Shown: piece by piece, positions 1 through 12,035 of the stretch
Layout of the letters: the number at the start of each line of letters is the position of its first letter
Position numbering within the stretch: the stretch's first letter is position 1
Assembly: GCA_030704615.1 (NCBI GenBank)
Contig: CM060733.1
Span: 75,926,907 to 75,990,906 of the forward strand
DNA from: Takakia lepidozioides
Lineage: Eukaryota > Streptophyta > Takakiopsida > Takakiales > Takakiaceae
Direction: 5' to 3'
Length of the DNA stretch: 64,000 nucleotides
Translations under genes and position numbers: made by a program
The notes under the pieces: model-generated
The model's input: only the letters and a program-made list of their open reading frames with translations
Told to the model about the DNA's origin: nothing
Databases searched by the model: none

Positions 1-1798
1 TACAGATTGGTATAGAGGGGGGACACATCAAATGCTTGTGAGTCATGTGCAGCCTCAAAGCCGATCGGCTGCAGTCTCGGTGGGGAGTGGACCCGTTGGA
101 GGGACTGGGCTTCCGTTCATGTCCTTTGATCTGAGTTCTGGTTCTACGTTACCACCGCCGAGAGTGGGTGCATATGGAGGTAATGGTGGATTTGGTGCGT
201 TTGAAGATGAAGCCCCTCTTCTCGAAGGTGGGTGATTTCAGGTCCTTCATTCATTCCTCTTTCTTCCTTCCTCCAGCTTTGTGGTAGCGCAGAAGCTGTA
301 ATAAGCAGGGCATTTTTTAAGGTCATTCACTAGCCATAGTATAGCTAAATCCAGGGCAGTAGTCACTAATTATGTTGAAATCACACGGACGATGTGAACT
401 ACATGGAGCCTATCATCCCCCAGCAATCCGTACAGAGAAGCCCTGCATGAAACAATTATGTGGATCATGGATATACGCTTGCCACAATCTAGTTCTACGA
501 AGTAAGATGTCGCAAGGCTGTGGTACTTCGTTTTTTAAAGTTAAGATTATCAGCCAACTTGGCATCTGGTTTATTGCCTAAGACCGGTGGTACTCTGGCA
601 TCGTTGGGTGCTTGTATTCTCTGTACCTCAAAGTGACCTGCCACAGTTGGTAGTGAGTAGCTCCTTACTGATAAGTCCATCAACGATCTGTTGTCAGCTC
701 TCCTCAGGTGCTTAGGGCCAGCACAGTGACGCCATCCGGTTTATACATACTGCTTTGTACTGCTCCGATTGCAGAGACAAAGAAGCATGACACCCAGTAT
801 CTTTCTGACCCATTAGGGCGCTATTGCCTGTTTAGGGATCAGCACTTTTAGTGGTCGCGTAAATTCAGTTGGGACTTTTTTGGTTCCTCAGTTCAGAACC
901 TCCCCTCTCTGTCTGTACATGAGGCATTGTGGTCTATCTTCCAATTTGTTTCAGACTACATGAATAAACCTGTTGTGAGACAAGAAGCTGATATTGACAG
1001 ATTGGGGTGTTGTTTGGCAGAACTTGGGATCAACATCCCACAAATTGCACGGAAGATGCTCAGTGTCCTTAATATATTTCGAATGAATCCCGATTTGCAT
1101 GAAGATGCTGATCTTTCAGGGCCCTTCATATTCTGCGTGTTGTTTGGAGTATGCCAGCTTCTGGTGGGGAAATTGCATTTTGGAGTCATCCTAGGATGGA
1201 CGACACTGGCATCATTGTTTTTATACATGGTGTTCAACCTGTTGGCTGGCAGCAATGGTAGCCTAGAGTTGTATCGCTGCGTCAGCTTAGTTGGATACTG
1301 TTTAATACCGATGGTGCTCTATTCAGCGTTATCGATATTTGTTCCCAGCAGGTAAGCGTCATCTCGGTCTGAGTTGCTATGGTGAAGCTGTGCTGGACAG
1401 GCAGGTAGATCGGAGGTTTCCTTTGTTGGTCTCTCCTGTGTGTAGTTCTTACACATAGAGCTATGAACCCCCTGTGTGGCAACTAATCAAGCCATGTCTG
1501 CTGTGACACTGCCAGGGAGGGTTTATAGAAGCACTGCCATGTGCTATGAACAGGAAGGATGTTGTGCTTATTTTGTATATGGGAAATGCATCGTGTGGCC
1601 ATGTGGTTATTTGTGTATTCATGGTTTTGCAGGGGAGCTGTAAAGTGTATACTGGCAGCCTTGACTGTGCTGTGGTGCACGAGATCCTGCACGCGCTTGA
1701 TCACTGTTCTGGTACCCCATGCCGATGAGCACAGGTCATTGGTGGCCTATCCATGTGGTTTAATCTATACTGCCTTCTCTCTTTTGGTGCTGTTCTAA
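1..1798 (+). CDS. YIP1/YIPF5-family Golgi membrane protein, 3' exons
   Basis: This is an integral membrane protein of the YIP1 family, which works with Rab GTPases in ER-Golgi vesicle traffic. Three exons fit: up to 227, 1021-1351 and 1633-1798 (stop TAA). The joins are in phase: the donor after CTCGAAG and the acceptor at TTGGCAG rebuild the family signature FEDEAPLLE-ELGIN, and the second join reads FVPSR-GAVKCILA. Conserved blocks follow: DADLSGPFIFCVLFG, LLVGKLHFGVILGW, LVGYCLIPMVLYSALSIFV, DEHRSLVAYPCGLIYTAFS. About five hydrophobic segments fill exons 2 and 3, as in the family. Exon 1 is open to the window edge; TACAG at 1-5 could be its acceptor, so the N-terminus may lie upstream. No lesion is seen. 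The plant homologues I remember share the SFD and FEDE-PLL elements. Confidence 0.9.
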
Positions 1799-4700
1799 AT
1801 CTGTTATTGCAGAAATCCTGCAGTAAATCACACAGTACTCATTTGGAGCAGTTCCACAGTGCAACTCATCATTGCATGCGTGGGTCTTCCGTAAATCATT
1901 CTCCACATAGTGGCCCACACAACACAGTGACTGCACAACTGGCCATCATCTGGCCACTTTCCGGTGAGCTTGCCCCTGCCAAATTGTGGAGGCGGTTCTT
2001 CTTTGCCATTAGATTGTCAAGCTGATGATAGTTGTGGTGTTTTCATGGCCTCTTCTTGTTCATGACAGTGGGGTCAGAAAGGGAGTTCGCTTACGGTTCG
2101 ATAGAATGGATGTCTGGTAGGATCCCCTTGTACAAAGCTTCCACTAGCGTGGACTGTAACAAAGCACACTTGTACACAAAATAGCTGCAACCACAGACTT
2201 CAAGGTAACATAGCAGCTGGGTTCGATGGGTGTCATTGGAACTCCCAAAAAGCCAAGGCTTGTGTCAACTGTTGTATCAATTGAAGTGTATACTTGATTA
2301 TGATTTACCCTATCCAAACTTCATATTGTTATCATGATATTTGTGGAAGAGTACATTCCAAGTGGTTTGTGATGAAGGAATTTTTAATTGGGGAGGAGAG
2401 AAGGACATTATATTTCCATGCATGTTTCTTTCAGTTGTCATGAGCAAGGAACAAAGAGGGTAATGCAGAGTTAGAGGTCTGGCAAGGGAAACCCACATTT
2501 GAGGGGTTTTTTAGCAATGGATTCAATCAGAATTCATGAGGACCTTCCCACCTCGCACCGTTCAGTTTTGCTCTATCGGCGCAACCCTAAAATAGAATAC
2601 ATCGAGTCACGGCGCATGAATCCTTCACCGCTCCCCAGCGATCTAACCTCCAGCGAGCCAGGTTTCCAAGGATCATCAACACCATGATGACATTGCATTC
2701 CTACTGGCAGCAACACAGATTACAAAGCTTTCAATCCTTTAACTCCCCCCCTTATCCATTACATTACCACCACTAAATCGAGCCTAAGCCAAGATTAAGA
2801 GTCAGCATAACAGATCTCACATGACTCAGGTCTCCATATCTTGCATAGATCTTTCTTACTGCTCTTTCACCTTGCCCTAGCAAAGCATGTTATCTCGCTC
2901 GCAACCTCTGCTTTACCACTATTCACTCCCTCCCTATCTACTGTTAGCAAGTTCGCTACGGCCACGGGGATGTTCCCCCTTAGTAAGCCTTCACGGCCTT
3001 TTGGGTGGTTATTTTTTCCACTAATGTGACATCTTCTTTTTAATTAATTTGACTAAAAGGGCCTCTGTCCCTTTCCAGAAAAAAAAAATGGAGGCATTGC
3101 AACACCATGTGAAACAAACTCATTCAAATGAAGTGTACTGTCAATTCTCATCAGATGGAAAATGAGGGTCCACTGCTACTGGTATCGCGATCTGATTCTG
3201 AGGCACTACTATCTATGAACACCCTAGCATTGTGGTGGGAACGAACAGTTCTGTCGTGGATGACCAGTGGGAGTGGCGAAGCAAGGAGACTAAACTGCCG
3301 GGGCTGCAGCCTCCGCGTAATCCGGCAAACGGAATGCTTCTGGAGGACTTGGGAAAAGTATAGGTTTGCAAAAAAAAGTAGTATCCGCGTAGATGGAAAA
3401 TGGCTCCTGCAATACACCCAAAACGGTGAAATGTTAGAAGTGATGGGTGATTCAAGCAAGCTACGGTGGCTCAGAAAAGTTCACTCTGTGGCCTACACAA
3501 AAAGTCCCAAGGTTTTGTACAATTTTGATTTATTGATTATGGTCGCTAGATTCATCCATGGTGAAAGATATAAACCATCTAAAGTTGACACTAATAGACA
3601 CTATGGCAATATTTTCACTTTTCTTAGTAAAAGATATTATTCTTATTTTCCTATTTTATTTTCTATATTTTATAGTTTCGTTATATCGCATAGTGGGACT
3701 CACGCTACTCTTCATCTGGGGTGCACTTGGCTTGACTTAATATATGAGTGATGTTTTCATGTGCAAGTATGTGAATTTGAGAGAGCTTGTATGCTTGTAT
3801 CCTTCTTCCTTTATCACTCGAGAAAGATGAGCTCGAGTCTGTGAGTGCCAGGTTCGAGTTGTTTTGTAGCACTTGTGTTTTCAAACCATGAAAAGCGGTT
3901 TAGCCTAGAGTGCAGGACCCGTGCATGAGCCTATCCAAAGTGGATAGAGGGCAAAGGCGAACAGGTTGCAGGTTTGCAATGGATAGAGAGGCGGGCAGCC
4001 TATGTTGAAGAGCGGCGTTGCATAGCTCAGCGCTATGACAACCAAGTTTGGGCTTCTAGTGTGAAGCGGAGGAGATGCTGGCCACGAGTGGGCGAACTGG
4101 TGGTCGTCTTCTTCAGTTGCAGGCCGAGTTAATGAGCTGCAGAAATATGGGTTGCGCATGGAAAGCTAGCATGTTGCAAGTTAGAGATGATATGATCAGC
4201 TTCAGGTATTTCTGCCCGAAACTAGTTGTTGCGGGTAGATGAAGAGCAGCCAAATGGTGGAGCTGCAAGGGGATGCATCACAGCCCGTTGGGAGCTTCAG
4301 CTCCAAGCTCATGAAGAGGTATGAGTGAAGAGAGGGGGCTGGTCCCTCTTGTGTGCAAATCAGTGCACTTGTGAAGCATGTGCTGAGTTGGAGTTTCAAT
4401 CTGAAACTCAGCAGTGTAAGGGGCTCTTAGAGTGGCAACAGCGGGGCTGGAAGGGCAGCAACGAGGCGCCCTAGAGCCAGGGGATATGCATGAGAAGTGC
4501 AGGTGCACCAAGTTTGTAAAGGTGTGTATTATTCAGATTCGTTTTTGTGAGCTTCATGAAGAAAGGGAGCTTGTTGGGCAGCATATTGCTTGCTTGTTGA
4601 GTTTAGGGCACTTCTAGTGGGCCGTGAGAGCTCAGGAGTGTAGGGCAACGGGGCTGATGGCTCCGCAGAAGCCATAGCTCAGCGGCAGCAGGTGTAGGAG

Positions 4701-4840
4701 CAAACCCCAGCTCGGGGAGAGCTCAGGAACGCGTGGGAACGCCTCGGGAACGCCTCGGGAACTCGTTGGGAGTTCCAGGGCACGCAGGGAATAGTGGCCG
4801 TGATGGGCCGTGGGGGTGGTATCACGAGATACCACGAGCC
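1799..4840. other. intergenic stretch, nothing recognised
   Basis: This holds the 3' flank of the YIP1-family gene and about 3 kb in which no reading frame shows a recognisable domain, conserved motif or coherent splice pattern. The longest open frames (for example 3128-3751) are AT-rich and end in biased hydrophobic residues, as expected by chance. Confidence 0.5.
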
Positions 4841-4847
4841 CAGGCCA

Positions 4848-4883
4848 TGACCGTTGACCGTGACCGTTGACCGTGACCGTTGG
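4848..4883. repeat. 13-bp tandem repeat, 2.8 copies
   Basis: The unit TGACCGTTGACCG is repeated at 4848, 4861 and 4874 (partial). It sits in a GTGG/CCAC-rich tract (about 4790-5050) with small palindromes such as TATCacgaGATA. A similar CGTGG-rich palindromic tract, with CGTGTG opposed to CACACG, lies near 25845-26010; both may be remnants of the same unrecognised repeat. Confidence 0.6.
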
Positions 4884-5066
4884 AAGCCGTTGTGTGGACA
4901 CAACAGGTTGGCACGGTGACCAGATCATGGGGATGGCGGGCCGTGAAGGCTCGTGGGCATGGTACCACGGGGTATCATGGGGCAGCCCGTGGCCAACGAG
5001 CGCCTAGGGCAGGCCGTGAGGAGTCGTGGCGGTTGGAGCCACGGAAGGCCGCGAACAAGCAAATTG

Positions 5067-5088
5067 AAAAAAAAAAAAAAAAAAAAAA
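5067..5088. repeat. poly(A) run of 22
   Basis: An uninterrupted A22 tract follows a GC-rich segment. It could be the tail of an old retroposed sequence, but no retroposon body is recognisable upstream. Nothing else is recognised up to about 5640. Confidence 0.7.
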
Positions 5089-5639
5089 CTTTTTTCATTC
5101 GTTTCGTGGGACCTTGATGGGGAGGCTGGGCTGTGTAGAACAACGGTTTTGAGCTAGCTGATCCGGCAGAAAAGTCGGAATTGCCTCCCTGTTGTGTTTT
5201 AACAAAGGGGATTACTTCCCTGCAGGTAATCTTTTCGGGTTTTCAGCCCAATTCTTCACTATGGGGGAGACCAGCCTGCAGGTAATTCCTTTGGACAGAA
5301 TGTTGTTGGGGCCTATATGTACCTCTATTTGCTCCATTTTGAACCTTCAGTGAACAGCGTGGTTTCCTGAGGTGGTTCCATTCTGAGGAATGGTTGGTGG
5401 ACGTAAGGATGCACTGGCGGACCCTATGGAGGCTTGTATGGGGCCTTGGAGGCCAAGTTTCATGAGCTCGTGGAGGGCAGTTTGAGGAGTGTCTACAGGA
5501 TGCTCTCATGGGCATGCAAGTGAGAGAAGAGAGGAAAAAAGAGGGTGTTGGGATGAGAGCGTGCTGGGGATAGGCATTGCTTTAGTTTCCCTTCCTCGTA
5601 GCTTTCCACCTTCCCTGTAGGTCGAGACCTTTCTGTAGG

Positions 5640-5950
5640 TAGAGGCAAGAGTCAGTCCGAGTTTGGGCTGGGTTGCAGGAGCGACACTGTGGAGTATTTT
5701 TGGTGTAGGGGAGTTGTTGTTTTCATTCTTGTGTTTGGATCCCCTCCACACCTACATGCTTGATTGTGCGTCATGCTAGTTTTGTGTGGGCGCTTGATTT
5801 TATAGGTGGTTGACTTGGGCTTGATCGCCGATCCAACCCTAGAGCATGCTGTCGATGGTGAGGTTGGGTTGATGACCAGTCAGACCATCTTTGTTTCTCC
5901 TGTGGTGAGGTTGGAGGTAATGACCAACCAACCATGGGAGTGCCTGCGGT
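5640..5950 (+). mobile_element. LTR/leader fragment shared with the DNMT-bearing element
   Basis: About 300 bp here align in the same order with the minus strand of 49870-49400, just upstream of gag in the methyltransferase element. Shared landmarks are GTCAGTCCG, TTGTGTTTGGATCCCC, GTGTGGGCGCTTG, ATGCTTGA-TGTGCG and a repeated GGTGAGG-TGATGACCA block ending near TGCGGT. Similarity stops at about 5950, exactly where a gag frame that lacks its N-terminal half begins. I read 5950 as the joint between a fragment of one element and a 5'-truncated copy of another. Confidence 0.65.
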
Positions 5951-7234
5951 AGGACAAGTAAAACTGAGGATGAAGTGTATGGAAGTTTACAACAGTTAAA
6001 GCAAAAGAAGCATGAAACTGTTGAGGAGTATATGGAAAAGATGGAATTGATGATGAAAAAGCTGGCTGCTATACCAGCACCAGGTTTACATAAGACTTGG
6101 TTTGTGAGTGGACTAAGACCAGAGTTGCAAAAGAAAGTGGATATGTTACCCCATAATACAGTGGAGGAGGCATTTGAAACTGCAAATAGAATTGAGCAAT
6201 TGGGAATGCTCAGGAGAGAGAAAAGGGATGATGAGGACTCTGAGGATGAGTCAGATGAAGAAGAAGAGCAAGAACTAAAAAGGAAGAGTAAGAGAAAGGA
6301 GAAGTTGAAGAGGGATAACTATGAGAAAAGATTAAAAGAAATCTTGAAGAAGTATGCCACAGAGGCTGCAACACATTGGAGGAAGGGTGTTTGGTGTGCA
6401 AAGTGCCAGAATGAAGGCCATACCACCACTGAATGTCACATGAAGGAGAAACACTGTACTATCTGTAAAATGGATAACCATTCTACTGAGAATTGTTACT
6501 ACAACAGAAAGACAGCTGCAAGAGAACCTAGGCAAGTAAGGGTGCATCAAGTGCAGCCCCAGCCAAGAAGAAACAATGATCAGGACCACTATGGTAGGCC
6601 TGGTGGTTATAACAATGGCATGGAAGGGAGAGGTAACTCAAGAGGGAATTACCAAAGAAATTCCAGAGGTAACTATCAGGGTAATCCAAGGGGGGATTAC
6701 CAGCCAGGGAATCAGGATTACAGAAATAATCCAAGAGCAGACCAAGGGCGAGGACCCAATGGTGAAGAACTGTGTTACTATTGTAATCAGCCAGGACATC
6801 GCAAGGCAGCCTGTTCATTCTGGATTAGACACCAGAATGAGATGAAAGCTCCTGTGAATGAGGGCCCAGTGGTGGCAGCTCACATAGTTAGGCCATGTGT
6901 TGTACTAGAAGTAAGTACAATGATAGTAACAAGAAGCAAAGCCAAACTAATATCTCCAGTAGTTGAGGAAGATGATGATAATGAAGGTGGCAGTGATATG
7001 CCTGAAGATGATGAGGCTTGGACAGATGAGAAGGAACTGCACAAGGAAGTGGCAGATACCATAAGGGAAATGCAGAAGAGTACTGATATTCCTGTGGCAG
7101 ATTCCTCTGATTCGGATGGAGAAGAAGAAGTGAGTGAGGATGAAAGGAAGAAAGAAGCTGCAGACATGCAAAGTAATGAAGGGACTTTGGCTGAAGTAAT
7201 ATGCCAGACCAAAGCAGAGATTACCATTGGATAG
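5951..7234 (+). pseudogene. Ty3/gypsy Gag, C-terminal half of capsid plus zinc knuckles
   Basis: Gag packages the element RNA. The frame begins inside the capsid domain (VYGSLQQLKQKKHETVEEY, FVSGLRPELQ, EEAFETANRIEQ), the conserved C-terminal retrotransposon gag region, so the N-terminal half is missing. A charged D/E/K stretch follows, then cysteine clusters at 6392-6500 (WCAKCQNEGHTTTEC, HCTICKMDNHSTENC) and a canonical CCHC knuckle at about 6775 (CYYCNQPGHRKAAC) next to an RGN-rich linker. The tail is acidic. The apparent start at 5975 is GTG and the frame is open upstream to the 5950 joint, so this is not a real initiation site. The TAG at 7232 ends it, but the same frame goes on into protease. 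Confidence 0.8.
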
Positions 7235-10200
7235 CTATTGGCTGTGACACCTTATTGAAGACACAGGCTGTATCAAGCAATCAATCGAATTGCCCAGGAG
7301 ACAGGAAACACAGACCTGAACAGCAAGGTGACCAGTTATAATGTGAAGCCGGAAGGGCGAGAAACAGTCATGGACTTTGATGATTCTATGCCAGTAAGCC
7401 AATTGAGAATTGGAAGCACAGAACTAACTGATGTACTGATAGATGGAGGCTCTGGAGTAAATATCATGACAGACTAATTAAGAAAGAAGCTTGGTCTAAG
7501 TAACATGAAACCAGCCCCATTTACAGTAACAATGGCAGATCAAAGGAGTGTACAGACATTGGGATTGATAAGAGGAGTTAAGATACAGATACAGAAGATG
7601 ATCTTTATGATCACAGTAACTGTGTTGAAGATAGATGAAGTCGTGGAGGCTTACTCCTTATTATTGGGACGTCCGTGGCTGAAACAGGCCAGGGTATTCC
7701 ATGACTGGAATTCTCAGTTACTAACCGTGCATAATGGGATGCACGAGATACAAATTACCACAAGGAAATCTAGTAGATTACCTGCTACGAGAAGACCTCG
7801 AGGGGTCAGAGAGTATGACTGGAGAGGAGGACTGGATGAGGAGCAGGAAGCTACCCTGTTTGCTGCACACCCAGAGTGGGAGCAGGTTGCAGAGATGCGG
7901 CTGGAAGGCCTAAGTTGTTTAAGAGGTATCTGCTGTGGTGTAGTGTCAGCAACACCAATTGAAGAGGAAACCAGCAGTTACCCATCATATTTCTATGAAG
8001 AAAAAGAAGAAGAAGTGGAAATCCTAGAGGAACCAGCCACTGTGAGTTTACAGGATGAAGTGGTGACTGGTTGGACAATCACAGCTGATGAGCAGGTGAG
8101 GGAAGTGAATGTGGGAACTAAAGAGGAACCAAGGATGGTGAAGGTAGGAGCTGATTTGGAGCCAGAATTCTTTGAAGAAGCTAAGAGTTTGTTCATCAAA
8201 TACAGAGATGTATTTGCTTGGAGCTACGAGGATCTAAAAGGGATACCACCTGAGATCTGTCAGCATAAGATTGAACTGGAACCAGGATCAGTACCAATCA
8301 AGCAGGCAAGGTACAGAATGAATCCCAACTATGCACAGAAGGTTGGAGAAGAGATCAAGAAGTTGGCTGAGGCTAAGTTTATATACCCAATAGAGTATAC
8401 AACTTGGTTGTCACCCATTGTGATAGTTCCCAAGAAGAATGATAAACTAAGAGTTTGTGTGAACTACAAGAAGCTGAATGCTTGTACGAAGAAAGATCCT
8501 TTCCCTTTGCCATTCACAGAAGCAGTATTGGACACTGTGGCAGGCCATGAGATGTACTCATTCATGGATGGCTTCAGTGGTTATAATGAAGTGCAAGTGG
8601 CAGAAGAAGACCAAGGAAAGACAGTTTTCATCACAGACTGGGGTGCTTATGCATACAAAGTCATGCCCTTTGGACTTTGTAATGCACCAGCAACCTTTCA
8701 TAAAGTGATAAGTGAATCTTTTCATGAGTATCTGGATGATTTCATGCAGGTGTTCTTGGATGATTTCAGTGTGTACAGCTCTAAAAATGAGCACTTGCAT
8801 AAATTGGAGTTATGTCTGGCCAGATGCAGGATGAGAGGTCTGGGCCTGAATCCAGAGAAGTGTACTTTCTGTGTGAACTCAGGGGTGCTTCTGGGACACA
8901 TTGTGTGTAAGAGGGGACTTCTTGTGGATCCCAGGAAAACAGAGGCCATTAAAGCCTCTCCACCACCAGTGAATGTTAAGAGTCTAAGGAGATTCCTTGG
9001 GCAAACCAGTTATTACAGAAGATTTGTCAGACGGTATGCACAGATAGCAGCACCATTGAGCAAACTTCTGAAGAAAGATGCAGTGTTTACATGGACACCT
9101 GAATATCAACAGGCTTTTGAGGAACTTACATTGTCAGTAACAACTACACCTGTGCTGATTAATCCTCACTGGCAGAAAATATTTCATGTTCACTGTGATG
9201 CTTCTGGAGAAGCACTAGGAGCAGTGTTAGCCCAAAATGTTACAGGAAGGATAGATTCACCTGTGTACTATGCTAGCCGATTGATGAACAATGCCGAAAG
9301 AAATTATAGCACAACGGAAAGAGAAGCATTGGCAATGATCTATGCAGTGAAGAAATTCAGGCATTACCTGTTGGGCAAGAAGTTTATGTTCTATGTGGAT
9401 CACCAGGCTCTGATATACCTAGTAAACAAACCTCTGATAAGCGGAAGAATAGCAAGATGGTTGATAATCTTGCACGAGTTTGAGTTCGAGGTTGTTTACA
9501 AGCCTGGGAGGCTGCATCTTGTGGCGGATCACTTGTCACGGTTATCAACAGGAGAACCAGCCACGGGAGTAGATGATCAATTACCAGATGCGAGTCTATT
9601 TGCAGTGGAGGTGCAGGGAAGTGCAGATGACTGGTTAGATTGGCAATGGCCAATCAGATACTACCTTGCTCATGGTCAGTGCCCACCAAGTTATGGAAAG
9701 GAGCAGAGAAAGAGAATTGCTATCAAGGCTCTACCTTACACTATGGTAGGGAGCAGAATGTATAAGCTAGGACCAGATGGAGTGCTGAAGCGATGCTTAT
9801 ACCACCATGAAGTTAATAAAGTTTTGGAGGAAGTTCATAAAGGAGTGGCAGGAGGTCATTTTGGAGAAGAGACTACCAGTAGGAAGATACTACATGCAGG
9901 TTACTGGTGGCCTACTTTGTTCAAAGATGTACACAAGTATTGTCAGAGTTGTGATGAATGTCAGAGGCTAGGACCTTTGCAGAGATCTGGGAAGATGGCT
10001 TTGCATCCTACCATGCCTACGGAACCATTTCAGAAATGGGGACTAGACTTTGTTGGACCAATTAACCCACCAGCCAAGAATACACAGAACAGGTACATAA
10101 TTACAGCCACTGATTATACTACGAAGTGGGTGGAAGCTAAAGCTTTGAGGGACAACACAGCCAAGTCCACAACAAGGTTCCTGTATGAGAACATACTTAC

Positions 10201-10930
10201 ACGATTTGGCTGTCCCTTGGAATTTATCAGTGATCAGGGAAGTCACTTCATTAATGAGACCATTGAATCATTGACTAAAGAGTTCATGATTGTGCATAGG
10301 AAGAGTACAACATATTACCCACAGGGTAATGGGCAGGCAGAGGCTACCAACAAAATACTATGTACTATCTTGGCTAAGATAGTCAATGCAAACAGAACGG
10401 ATTGTAATACAAAGCTGCTGACAGCTTTGTGGTCATACAGGACTTCATATAAAGTCACCACTAAGTATACACCATTCCAATTAGTTTATGGTATGGAAGC
10501 TTTACTTCCAGTGGAATTCCTGTTACCTACCATGAGAACGGAATGGGGAAAGAGAATGGAATTGCAAGATTCAATTAAGGTCAGGAAACATGAATTATAC
10601 CATGTGAAAGAAGTACGTGCTGATGCAGCTGATAACATGACCAGAATTCAGATGAAGAGAAAGGAACAGTTTGATGAAGGCAAGATAAAGACTTTTAAGA
10701 CGGGAGATTTGGTTCTCTGGTTGCAGAAGAAGGGAAAGATTAAAGCTTCTAAGCTTAAATCACCATAGAAAGGACCTTATGTCATACAGAAGATGTATGA
10801 TAACAACACCGCCATGTTACAAACCATTAACAAAGAGATACTGGGAAGAGTCAATGCCAATAAGTTGAAGGGATACAGTGGTATCCATGACAAACCATTG
10901 CAGTATGATTTGCATGTTGAAACGCAAAAG
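7235..10930 (+). pseudogene. Ty3/gypsy Pol: protease, RT, RNase H, integrase
   Basis: The polyprotein of the truncated element, in the gag frame. The protease core near 7440 is LIDGGSGVNIM (DGGS in place of DTGA) and is cut by TAA at 7475. RT follows (ACTKKDPFPLP, YSFMDGFSGYNE, MPFGLCNAPATF) with the catalytic box as VFLDDFSVYS at about 8750. RNase H has VHCDASGEALGAVLAQ and STTEREALAMIYAVKKF. Integrase has the HHCC finger (H-X4-H, then CQSCDEC, about 9820-9965) and the D,D,E triad in LDFVGP, SDQGSHF and NGQAEATNK. TAG at 10766 sits where a conserved Trp of the SP-W-KGPY motif is expected; the frame continues through NANKLKGYS. TGA at 7256 is another stop. The FLDDF box suggests a Tat/Athila-like rather than chromoviral lineage. 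Not functional as it stands. Confidence 0.85.
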
Positions 10931-11010
10931 CAGTCACGGGCTGCGCCAGTGATACCAACAGAGTATGGAGCACTTGTTGCTAGGCCGAGCATATATGACC
11001 AGGGTGGGCA

Positions 11011-11250
11011 GTACAGGCGCGACACAGCCTATCACAGCCCAGCACGGCGCGACACAACATATCACAACCCAGCACGGCGCAACACAGCCTATCACAGCCC
11101 AGCACGGCGCAACACAGCCTATCACAGCCCAGCACGGCGCGACACAGCCTATCACAGCCCAGCACGGCGCAACACAGCCTATCACAGCCCAGCACGGCGC
11201 GACACAGCATATCACAGCCCAGCACGGCGCAACACAGCCTATCACAGCCC
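11011..11250 (+). repeat. 30-bp tandem repeat, about 8 copies, in frame with pol
   Basis: Unit boundaries fall every 30 bp at 11011, 11041, 11071, 11101, 11131, 11161, 11191 and 11221, with a decayed tail to about 11330. Variation is mostly CGACACAGC versus CAACACAGC. Because the unit is a multiple of three and the pol frame is open through it, it would add a ten-residue repeat of the type RRNTAYHSPA to the end of Pol. The cysteine-rich minus-strand frames across it are shadows. Confidence 0.9.
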
Positions 11251-11330
11251 ATCACAGCTTACCACAATGCCACACAGCCTATCACAGCGTACCACAGTAT
11301 GACACAGCCTGTCACAGCACAACACAGCCT

Positions 11331-12035
11331 ACTAGGGTTACACAATCCATAGGATCAGTGACAGATGGACGTGGGTTAACATCCGGAGAGTGGCCAGCGG
11401 AAAAGTGGACGAAGGCACGTGTAGAAATGGACACGTGGACGCCAGGGCGAGACACACAGCCGGACATGGATTGCAAGAACGACTGTCATCAAGGAAAAAG
11501 ACAAAATTGGCCGTCAAAGTACCTACCCGGCACATTAACTTATTATGGGCCCATTAATGCATACGGGGAAAGGGTAACGGAACCCTTAAAAAGTACCGAA
11601 AAGTGAAATCCATGTCACATGTGCTATCCTAGTGGACAGTCCAGAGTGGAAAATCCATGGAAGAAAATGAAATCTAAAATCCAGTCACAGCAGTTACAGC
11701 ATATCAAAAGCCAGAAGCAGAATCAAGAAAATGGAGGAATTTTAAGCGCAAGAGTCGGCGTCGTTCCAAGTAACGGGCGTCACGACGGGACAGACCATCA
11801 ATGCTATAGCTTTGAAGCTATGGAGGAACTAACAGACTATACGCTCGCGATACTACTTACGCAGTGGCACGGGGATAGAAGAACAGAGAGTATCTTTTCT
11901 CTTAATCGATGCTTGCAAGCCCTGTAGGCTTACAAGAAATTACCCATAGCATTTTGTGGCAACCATACGTTTATGTTTTGTGCCCTGCAGGCATTTCTTC
12001 AATTGTTACAGCCAAAACCTTTCTGTGGGTCTAGA
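11331..12035. other. spacer between pol and the second ORF
   Basis: No recognisable domain. Frames here are short and interrupted. The stretch may contain the leader or splice acceptor for the downstream ORF, but I cannot point to one. Confidence 0.4.

Noticed and set aside
1546-1728. Alternative ORF overlapping YIP1 exon 3
   Set aside because: The frame used by exon 3 matches the family and joins in phase with exon 2; this one does not.
3128-3751. 207-codon plus-strand ORF
   Set aside because: No motif, AT-rich biased composition, a similarly open opposite strand, and no splice or family support.
10934-11255. Cys-rich minus-strand ORFs across the 30-bp array
   Set aside because: They are the reverse frames of a tandem repeat whose sense frame continues pol.
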